This document shows positions 1 through 5,662 of a stretch of DNA of 7,381 nt, piece after piece. Every line of letters starts with the position of its first letter. The first letter of the stretch is position 1. The notes under the pieces are model-generated. The model searched no databases. It saw nothing but the letters and a program-made list of their open reading frames with translations, and had not been told where the DNA came from. A program made the translations under genes and the position numbers. Source of the stretch: Bacillota bacterium. GTDB taxonomy: Bacteria; Bacillota; Dethiobacteria; DTU022. Location: NCBI GenBank assembly GCA_012510325.1, contig JAAZIG010000162.1, positions 1 to 7,381 of the forward strand, written 5' to 3'.

Positions 1-910
1 AGGGGGTCACGCCGAGCGCCCGGGGATGCTCTTTCGAAGGGATCTTCTCTTCGCGCAGCGAACGAGCTCCCAGAAGGAGCCGGCAGTGGCGCACCAGCAT
101 AAAGAAGATCCGCTGCGGCTCTTCGCGCTTCCGGTCAAGAAGGGAGAGCGCCTGCAGGGCCCGATCCAGATTGCCCTCGCTGAGCGCATCGGTGAGGGCA
201 AAGATGTTGCTCTTAATATCCCCGGAAAACAGCTCTTCGACCGCTGTGGCAGTAATCGTCGTCTCATCTTCACCCAGAAAGAGGATGTACTTGTCCAGCT
301 CGTTGGAAAGGCAGTAAAGATCGTTTTCCCCGCTCCAGAGGAGCCGCTGCAGAGCGGCGGGCTCAATTTTTTTACCCCGGCGGGCCGCCTGCTCCCGGAT
401 CCAGCGGGCCAGCTCATTCCCTCTCAACGGGGCGCAGTGCACCACGACCGCTTCCTTTTCCAACAGTTTGAAGAGGCGTCTGCGCCGATCAACTGCACCG
501 GCCCGGAAGAGCATGATCCGCGAAGGAACGGGGTGCTCCTTCTCGCGGGCGAGAAAATTTTCCAGCTGTGCCGCCGCCTCTTTAGCGCTTCCTTTCCCGG
601 ATTCTTCTTCTTTTTCTGCAGAGACCCGCTTTTTCCCTTTTGCCGGCACCAGGTACGGCGGTTCCTCCACCAGCAGCAGTTTGCGGGGGGAGAACAGGGT
701 GGCCTCCCCGAGGCGCCGGATTGCCTGCGACAGGGTCAGCGCACCGCCCTCGATCTTGTCCCGACCGAAGCCGGAGTCTTCCCCCAAATATCTTTCGGTC
801 AGAAGCTCGGTAAGCTTTTCAAGCAAAAAGAGCTCCTCCCCGTAGAACAGATAAGCCGGGGCAAAACGTCCCGCAGCGATCTCTTTGGCCACTTCGCGGT
901 AGGTAAACAA
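1..910 (-). CDS. holA: DNA polymerase III subunit delta (clamp loader), C-terminus cut by window edge
   Basis: The delta subunit opens the beta sliding clamp and is part of the clamp-loader complex in the cytoplasm. 303 residues are visible. The N-terminus carries the family signature AYLFYGEELFLLEKL (residues 19-33). Next come RKLLLVEEPPYLV (76-88), the second-strand segment SRIMLFRAGAVDRRRRLFK (130-148) and a lid-like helical part, LLWSGENDLYCLSNELDKY (190-208). The domain III collar start follows, with SNIFALTDALSEGNLDRAL (234-252) and RIFFMLVRHCRLLLGA (267-282). The reading frame is open to base 1 and ends in ALGVTP, where family members continue with a conserved 'PFV' helix, so only a few tens of residues should be missing. 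The start is TTG at 908-910: an in-frame TAA at 911-913 directly precedes it, no ATG lies nearby, and a strong ribosome binding site sits 7 bases upstream. Residues 89-115 form a charged Lys/Glu/Ser-rich insert. It lies 20 bases behind trkH and is probably cotranscribed with it. The low sequence conservation typical of HolA is the main caution. Confidence 0.9.
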   Translation of the reverse strand, partial: MFTYREVAKEIAAGRFAPAYLFYGEELFLLEKLTELLTERYLGEDSGFGRDKIEGGALTLSQAIRRLGEATLFSPRKLLLVEEPPYLVPAKGKKRVSAEKEEESGKGSAKEAAAQLENFLAREKEHPVPSRIMLFRAGAVDRRRRLFKLLEKEAVVVHCAPLRGNELARWIREQAARRGKKIEPAALQRLLWSGENDLYCLSNELDKYILFLGEDETTITATAVEELFSGDIKSNIFALTDALSEGNLDRALQALSLLDRKREEPQRIFFMLVRHCRLLLGARSLREEKIPSKEHPRALGVTP

Positions 911-926
911 TTAATGACCACCTCCC
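911..926 (-). promoter_or_regulatory. Ribosome binding site fixing the TTG start of holA
   Basis: On the minus strand GGGAGGTGG occupies 926-918 and is followed by a 7-base spacer and then TTG at 910-908. The spacer includes the in-frame TAA at 913-911, so the frame cannot start further upstream. The site falls in the 20-base gap behind the trkH stop codon (933-931), which favours translation of holA from the same message as trkH. Confidence 0.8.
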
Positions 927-930
927 GGTA

Positions 931-2391
931 TTATTTATTTCGTAAAAAACGGCGCGATTCAGGTAGAAAGAGTACCAGCACCGTGTAGATCTCGAGACGG
1001 CCCATGATCATCAACAGGCTCAGGAGCGCTTTCCCGGCGGCGGGAACAGCGCTGAAGGTGAAGCGGGGTCCGACCAGGCCGAGGCCGGGTGCGGCATTGC
1101 TCAGAGCGGCGATAACAGCAGAAGCAGCCGAAACCAAATCAAACTTCATCCAACACAGCGCCAGAGTCGAAAGAGCGAAAAAAAGGATATAGAGAAAGAA
1201 AAACCCGGCTACACTGCGCAGCGTCTCCTCTCCAACAGCCTGGCCGTCAAGTTTAACCGAAGCCACGGCGGAGGGGTGAACCAGCCGCACCAGCTCACGT
1301 CGCACATATCTAAACAGCAGCAGCAAGCGAACCTGTTTGACCCCACCGCCGGTCGAGCCGCCGCAAGCGCCTAAAAACATCAACGAGAGGAATAACGCCC
1401 GGGAAAAATGCGGCCACATCTCAAAATCAGCTCCGACATACCCGGTCGTTGTCGCCACCGAGACCACTTGAAAAACGCTTTTTCGAGTCAGGGAAAAGAT
1501 ATCCCAGCTCAAGTGCGGACCAATATTTACAGCGGTCAGTGCGGCAGCCACCGCCAGCACGGCTGCGTAGAAGCGAAGCTCCTCGCTTTTGAAGACACTG
1601 CGATCGCCCTTAAACAAGCGAAAGTAAAGCGTGAAATTTACCCCTGCCAGAAACATGAAAACAATGATGACCACTTCGGCGGCTGGATTATTCAAAGCGG
1701 CGATACTGCCGCTGTACGTGGAAAAACCCCCGGTAGGCATGGTCGTCAAGGCGTGCGCCAGAGCATCAAAAAGATTCAGGCCGCACAGAAGCAGCAGCAG
1801 GGTCTGCAAAAATGTTAAAGCGGTATAGATCAGCCAGAGCCAGCGCGCTGTTTCGGATATCCGGGGAACAAAGCGCTCGGCAACAGGCCCGGGCAGCTCC
1901 GCCCGGTAAAGAGCGGTGCTTCTAAAACCGAACCGCGGCAGAACGGCAAGAAAAAGCACGATGATTCCCATCCCGCCCAGCCACTGCGTCAGTGCGCGCC
2001 AGAAAAGCAGCCCGCGGGGCAAGTTTTCCAGATCGGTAATCACGGTGGCCCCGGTGGTGGTAAAACCGGAGAGCGCTTCAAAAAATGCATCGAGCATAGC
2101 ACCGCCGGTGCCGCTGAAAAAGTAAAAAGGCAGTCCGCCGAAAAAACCGGCCAGCAGCCAGGCCAGGGTGACCAGGGAAAAACTCTCCGCAAGAGAAAGA
2201 CCTTCCCGGCGCGACGGGTAAGCGAGAAAGCATAACAGGGCTCCCGCGCCGGCGGTGATTAGAACGGACTTAAGAAAGGAGAGCCGATCTCCCGCCGCCG
2301 CACCGATGGACCAGAGCGCGGACAGCGCCATCATCAGGGCCAAAAACAGGAGCATAATTCCCAAAAGATAGAATAATTTTGTCCGGCGCAC
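931..2391 (-). CDS. trkH: Trk potassium uptake protein, membrane pore subunit TrkH
   Basis: Integral membrane K+ translocating subunit of the Trk/Ktr/HKT superfamily, 486 residues, the usual size for TrkH. It has many hydrophobic segments arranged as four membrane-pore-membrane repeats. The four filter loops can be read: SGFTTTGAT (108-116), TTMPTGGFS (216-224), SVATTTGYVG (311-320) and SNAAPGLGLVGP (431-442), each with the expected glycine. The glycine-rich intramembrane gating loop of repeat three is LGACGGSTGGGVKQVRLL (340-357). The protein ends with the typical GRLEIYTVLVLFLP (464-477). The chosen start is GTG at 2391-2389, preceded by GAGAGGGTGGATC, a reasonable ribosome binding site. 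An internal ATG at codon 13 has a weaker site and would cut into the first membrane helix. It lies 42 bases after trkA with no terminator between them, so the two partners are probably one transcript. Length and a two-domain TrkA partner favour TrkH over the shorter KtrB. Coupling ion (H+ or Na+) cannot be told from sequence. Confidence 0.95.
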   Translation of the reverse strand: MRRTKLFYLLGIMLLFLALMMALSALWSIGAAAGDRLSFLKSVLITAGAGALLCFLAYPSRREGLSLAESFSLVTLAWLLAGFFGGLPFYFFSGTGGAMLDAFFEALSGFTTTGATVITDLENLPRGLLFWRALTQWLGGMGIIVLFLAVLPRFGFRSTALYRAELPGPVAERFVPRISETARWLWLIYTALTFLQTLLLLLCGLNLFDALAHALTTMPTGGFSTYSGSIAALNNPAAEVVIIVFMFLAGVNFTLYFRLFKGDRSVFKSEELRFYAAVLAVAAALTAVNIGPHLSWDIFSLTRKSVFQVVSVATTTGYVGADFEMWPHFSRALFLSLMFLGACGGSTGGGVKQVRLLLLFRYVRRELVRLVHPSAVASVKLDGQAVGEETLRSVAGFFFLYILFFALSTLALCWMKFDLVSAASAVIAALSNAAPGLGLVGPRFTFSAVPAAGKALLSLLMIMGRLEIYTVLVLFLPESRRFLRNK

Positions 2392-2433
2392 CGATCCACC
2401 CTCTCCAGCAGTTATTTTATCCGGAAGCCCCTC

Positions 2434-3816
2434 CTATTTGCGAGAGCGGTTGCTGTTGAAACGACTTTCCCTGGAAGCAAAATAACGCTCCAGCTGACTG
2501 CTGATTTCCGGCAAGGTAAAAATGATCAGATGATCACCGGGCAGAAGTCTGGTCTGCCCCCGGGGGATAATCACTTCCTGGCGCCTGATGATCGCCCCGA
2601 TGAGCATGCCCCGGGGAAATCCGGCTTCAGCCACTTTTTTTTGGGCCACCGCCGCCGAATCCGGCAAAGCCAGCTCCAGGACCTCAGCCCGTTCATCATT
2701 CAGGATCGAAAGGGAAACCAGATCCTCACGGCGGGTAAAGCGAAGAATTTGTGAGGCGGTGATCAGACGCGGATTGATGATACTGTCCAGATCTAGAGCG
2801 CTGTACACCGGAGCAAGCTGGGGATCGGCCACCTCGCAGATGATCTTCTTAATTCCCGCCTGCTTGGCCAGCACTCCGGCAATGATATTGGTGCGATCGT
2901 CACCGCTGACGGCAACAACTGCATCGGTCCGCTCCATCTCCTCCTGCCTGAACAGATCAAGATCGGTGGCATCCCCCTGCAGGATCAGGGTCTGCGAAAG
3001 ATCCCGGCTGATCAGCTCACAGCGAGCCCCGTCGCGTTCAATGAGAGTCACCTGGAAAGGGCTGCGGCTCTCTTCGAGAAGCCGGGCCAGCTCAAAACCG
3101 ATCTTTCCGCCGCCGAGGATGGTGACGCGATCGATCAGGGTGCGCTCATGGAGCAGCAGCCGGCTGATATCTTTCAGCACCCTTGATTGCCCCAGCAGAT
3201 AGATCCGCGAGCCGGGCTTGATCGTATCCGCCCCACCGGGAATAATAAACTTGCCCCGGCCCTCGTTGACCCCGACAATGATACAGCCGGGAGGCAGATT
3301 CAACCTGTGAAAAGGTTTCCTCACAATATCGGTTTCCGGGCCGGCGATGAGGCTGAGCATCATCACCCGCCCTTTGCTGAAATATTCAACCTCACAGGCC
3401 TCGGGGAAGTGAAGCATCCTCGAGATCTCGTAAGCGGCGCTTCTCTCGGGACTGATCATCAGATCGATGCCCAGCTGCTCCCGGGTGAGCACGGCAGAGT
3501 CAAAAGCATACTCGGCGCTGCGCACCCGGGCCACGGTTACCGGAACCCCGTAACGTTTGGCCACCATGCAGGCGATAATATTGATCTCATCAGTTTCGGT
3601 CACCGCAATAACCATATCCGCAGTTTTTACCCCGGCCCTCTCCAGGGCCTGGGCAGCGGCGCCGTTTTCCTCGATCACCATCACGTCGAACATTCTGCTC
3701 AGCCTGCGGGCCTGCTCGGGATTTTTCTCGATGATAACGACATCGAAGTCTTTTTCCGAGAAACTGCGCGCCAGCTCCGTGCCGACCCCGCCGCCTCCGA
3801 TAATGATCATGTACAC
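2434..3816 (-). CDS. trkA: Trk potassium uptake system peripheral regulatory subunit TrkA
   Basis: Cytoplasmic nucleotide-binding subunit that gates TrkH. 460 residues from the preferred start, matching the full-length two-repeat TrkA. Repeat one has a Rossmann glycine loop, IIIGGGGVG (4-12), an acidic strand end VVIIEKNP (26-33) whose Glu favours NAD(H), and ADMVIAVTETDEINIIAC (66-83), followed by a first TrkA_C domain (about 141-221). Repeat two has VTILGGGKIGFELA (231-244), TLIERD (257-262), LILQGDATDLDLF (277-289) and DAVVAVSGDDRTNIIAGVLA (298-317), then a second TrkA_C domain (about 366-441) ending LLPGDHLIIF. The frame is open to a GTG at 3828, but that codon overlaps the ribosome binding site. 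I prefer GTG at 3816-3814, giving the family-typical N-terminus (M)YMIIIGGGGVG. ATG at 3810 is the other option. It lies 42 bases upstream of trkH, its functional partner. The protein ends in a short basic, polar tail. Confidence 0.95.
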   Translation of the reverse strand: MYMIIIGGGGVGTELARSFSEKDFDVVIIEKNPEQARRLSRMFDVMVIEENGAAAQALERAGVKTADMVIAVTETDEINIIACMVAKRYGVPVTVARVRSAEYAFDSAVLTREQLGIDLMISPERSAAYEISRMLHFPEACEVEYFSKGRVMMLSLIAGPETDIVRKPFHRLNLPPGCIIVGVNEGRGKFIIPGGADTIKPGSRIYLLGQSRVLKDISRLLLHERTLIDRVTILGGGKIGFELARLLEESRSPFQVTLIERDGARCELISRDLSQTLILQGDATDLDLFRQEEMERTDAVVAVSGDDRTNIIAGVLAKQAGIKKIICEVADPQLAPVYSALDLDSIINPRLITASQILRFTRREDLVSLSILNDERAEVLELALPDSAAVAQKKVAEAGFPRGMLIGAIIRRQEVIIPRGQTRLLPGDHLIIFTLPEISSQLERYFASRESRFNSNRSRK

Positions 3817-3822
3817 TGAAAC

Positions 3823-3834
3823 GATCACCCTCCC
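3823..3834 (-). promoter_or_regulatory. Extended ribosome binding site deciding the trkA start
   Basis: The minus strand reads GGGAGGGTGATC at 3834-3823. The last part, GGTGATC, matches the extended anti-Shine-Dalgarno complement AGGAGGTGATC and ends 6 bases before GTG at 3816. The upstream GTG at 3828-3826 lies inside this site with no spacer after GGGAGG, so it is a poor start. This is an argument from spacing, not proof. Confidence 0.6.
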
Positions 3835-3855
3835 GCCCGACCGTAGATTACTTCG

Positions 3856-3864
3856 ATATTACCA
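3856..3864 (-). promoter_or_regulatory. Candidate extended -10 promoter for trkA-trkH-holA
   Basis: The minus strand reads TGG followed by TAATAT (3864-3856), which fits an extended -10 element (TGN then a TATAAT-like hexamer, with two mismatches). It lies in the most A+T-rich part of the gap between the second GH57 gene and trkA. No recognisable TTGACA-like -35 element is present at 16-18 bases upstream. Transcription would begin around 3849-3845, giving a leader of roughly 30 bases. The call rests on position and the extended -10 match only. Confidence 0.3.
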
Positions 3865-3891
3865 CATAATCCTGAAAAGTGGTGCGCTTTA

Positions 3892-3919
3892 TTGGCGAAG
3901 CGGGACCGACCGTCGCCAA
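3892..3919 (-). repeat. Imperfect inverted repeat (hairpin) between the GH57 and trkA genes
   Basis: TTGGCGA at 3892-3898 pairs with TCGCCAA at 3913-3919 (7 bp). Inside it CGG at 3901-3903 can pair with CCG at 3910-3912, leaving a 2-base bulge and a 6-base loop. It sits 12 bases after the stop codon of the second GH57 gene. Neither strand has a proper T-run right after the stem; the nearest on the minus strand is TTTT about 13 bases on. It is therefore not a standard intrinsic terminator. It could be a weak terminator, a message-end stabilising hairpin or a protein site. Confidence 0.4.
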
Positions 3920-3931
3920 AAGAGCCTGATT

Positions 3932-5650
3932 TCACTCCCGAGCGGGGTTTGTCGGGACCATGGAGATCGGTCCGCCGGAATACTGATCGGCGGCGGGGCT
4001 GTCACCGGGCCGGGGCCGGATCAGGGGGCGGGTGAGCCCCTCCGGAACGGACAACCCAACGGAGCGGTAGACTGCAACAAGGTGTTTGCGGAAAAGCGCT
4101 TCAAAGGGTGCGGCCAGGTGGTAGGGCATGCTGTCGATCCACCAGGGAAAATCGCTGCCTTCCGCAACAAAGATATAGTGCAGCGCCTCTTTGATTTTCT
4201 CCGTCCTGCAGGAGCCGTTCTGCCGGCAGCGCTCCACCGCTTCGCGGGCGTCGAGGAGATGCTCCCAGAGGCTGTTTTTATTCTCCGTCCCGATCCAGCG
4301 GGTCAGATTATGATCGACCCATGAGCCGGTAAAAAGATGATCGATGCACCTCTGCGGCGGGTTCGCCGCCAGGTATTCGCTGACTGTGCAACAGCACAGG
4401 AGCGGCTCTTCGCTGAGGCGGCGGTACAGACTGTGCAAAAAGGGGCCCTTGTCGCCCTGGTACCATTCCCAGGCGTTTTCTCCGTCAAGAGAGAGAGTGA
4501 CCAGGTGATTCTCCGGGGCCCAGGAGAGGTTCTCCCGTATTTTGAGGAGGCGGTGCACCAGATCGGCGGCGGCATCTTCAGGACGAAAATGCTGGTATTC
4601 AAACCCGATCCGGTTGGAGAGATGGTGATCCCGGAAGATCATGGCAATCTCGCCGCCGGCCCCGCGGACGCGGTAAGGACGGTAAAGCAGATCACCGTTC
4701 AAGACATGGCCGTAGCCGTCGCGGATAATCTCGGCGTTCAGCGAGCGGGACAAAATCTGTTCATCACTGATCGACCAGTCAAACCGGTAGGTCGCCAGAA
4801 GGGCCACCGTCTCCGGGCTCACCGCCATTTCCGGCGGCCAGGCCCCTTTGGGCCGGAGGCCGAACAGCTTTCGATACTGCTCCGCCGCTGCCTGGAGCTG
4901 CTCGCAGGCATCCTGCGGATATTGAAAACGGCGCGGCAACGGCAATCCGGGACAGGCTCGCAGAGCGCTGCAGCTGTCGATAAGCAGGGGAATAATCGGA
5001 TGATAGTAGGGCGTGGTCATGATCTCGATTTGCCCCTCTTCCTGCAGACGGCGGTGCAAAGGGATGATTCCGCCGAGCAGATCGTCCTGCCTTTCCCGGA
5101 CCAGACGGCGCTCCGCTTCCGTATAACCACGGCCCTTTTCCAGAAGCCCTTTTAGCAGAGGGTCGGCGCCGCAGATCTCCGGATCTATCCAGGACAGGTT
5201 AAACCAAACCTGCAGATCGCGATAATCCTGGGGGCGGTAGCGCTCCACGGCGCTGTTGACCTTCGCCGGCTCTCGGGTGCAGCCCTGGAGCTCCAGCAGC
5301 TCCCGGTAGCGGGAGTGCCGACGGATAACCCGCTCCCAGTGAATATCAAAATAGTGGTGGAGCAAAAAGCGCTTCTCCCGGTCGCTGAGCAACTCTGCCG
5401 GCCGGTCCGCCTTCTGGTAAGTATCTTCCGCCCCGGCCCCGTAGTCCCCCAGCTGTTCCAGCAGGGAAGGGGTCAAGTTAAAGGTCTGCCGAATCTGCGG
5501 ATATCCTTCCAGAATCGCCGCCATCTGGAAGTAATCCTTGCTTCCATGCAGCCTCACCCAGGGCATGATCAGCCCCCCGGTGTCCCCATCCCGGTACGAA
5601 GGCTGATGCTGATTCCAGACAAAAGCAACATACAAAGGCCTGCCGCTCAT
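3932..5650 (-). CDS. Glycoside hydrolase family 57 protein (alpha-amylase/amylopullulanase-like)
   Basis: A predicted cytoplasmic retaining alpha-glucan hydrolase of 572 residues. The five GH57 regions can be read: I, WNQHQPSY (12-19); II, GQIEIMTTPYYHPIIPLL (206-223); III, GAWPPEMAVS (269-278) with predicted nucleophile Glu274; IV, FDWSISDEQIL (290-300) with predicted acid/base Asp296; V, VTLSLDGENAWEWY (384-397). Two late family blocks also fit: GSWVDHNLTRWIG (442-454) and AEGSDFPWWID (496-506), followed by FEALFRKHLVAVY (516-528). There is no signal peptide. The protein stops about 40 residues after this block in a Pro/Arg-rich tail, so it lacks the extra beta-sandwich found in longer relatives. 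A Cys-Cys-Cys run (419-421) is unusual. The ATG start at 5650-5648 has GGAGG 7 bases upstream and overlaps the preceding GH57 gene by 4 bases, implying translational coupling. Family membership is firm. The substrate (glycogen, maltodextrin or another alpha-glucan) is inferred, as GH57 also includes alpha-galactosidases and branching enzymes. Confidence 0.9.
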   Translation of the reverse strand: MSGRPLYVAFVWNQHQPSYRDGDTGGLIMPWVRLHGSKDYFQMAAILEGYPQIRQTFNLTPSLLEQLGDYGAGAEDTYQKADRPAELLSDREKRFLLHHYFDIHWERVIRRHSRYRELLELQGCTREPAKVNSAVERYRPQDYRDLQVWFNLSWIDPEICGADPLLKGLLEKGRGYTEAERRLVRERQDDLLGGIIPLHRRLQEEGQIEIMTTPYYHPIIPLLIDSCSALRACPGLPLPRRFQYPQDACEQLQAAAEQYRKLFGLRPKGAWPPEMAVSPETVALLATYRFDWSISDEQILSRSLNAEIIRDGYGHVLNGDLLYRPYRVRGAGGEIAMIFRDHHLSNRIGFEYQHFRPEDAAADLVHRLLKIRENLSWAPENHLVTLSLDGENAWEWYQGDKGPFLHSLYRRLSEEPLLCCCTVSEYLAANPPQRCIDHLFTGSWVDHNLTRWIGTENKNSLWEHLLDAREAVERCRQNGSCRTEKIKEALHYIFVAEGSDFPWWIDSMPYHLAAPFEALFRKHLVAVYRSVGLSVPEGLTRPLIRPRPGDSPAADQYSGGPISMVPTNPARE

Positions 5651-5662
5651 GAACCCGCCTCC
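5647..5662 (-). promoter_or_regulatory. ATGA overlap and ribosome binding site joining the two GH57 genes
   Basis: The upstream gene ends with TGA (5649-5647) inside ATGA, where ATG (5650-5648) starts the downstream gene. GGAGG lies at 5662-5658 with a 7-base spacer, inside the end of the upstream coding region. This is the classic layout for translational coupling, and it supports one transcript and matched output of the two enzymes. Confidence 0.8.

Noticed and set aside
26..988. Plus-strand open frame of 320 codons opposite holA
   Set aside because: It lies antisense to a frame with clear HolA signatures, has no recognisable domain and has composition typical of a G+C-rich reverse-strand shadow. 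It also runs through the trkH-holA gap into trkH.
1571..1590. Small palindromic stretch (GCGA...TCGC) inside trkH
   Set aside because: It is short, lies in well-conserved coding sequence and is expected by chance in this base composition.
3187..3819. Plus-strand open frame of 210 codons opposite trkA
   Set aside because: It is antisense to the first nucleotide-binding repeat of TrkA, and its product shows no domain.
3817..3828. GTG at 3828 as the trkA start
   Set aside because: It has no spacer after GGGAGG and would add four residues ahead of the family-typical N-terminus. The GTG at 3816 fits the ribosome binding site and the alignment better.
3892..3919. Hairpin as a rho-independent terminator of the GH57 operon
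   Set aside because: The stem is only 7 bp before a bulge and no T-run follows directly on the minus strand, so it was kept only as an inverted repeat.
4337..5155. Plus-strand open frame of 272 codons opposite the second GH57 gene
   Set aside because: The opposite strand encodes GH57 regions II to V in one uninterrupted frame. The antisense product shows no domain and no convincing ribosome binding site.
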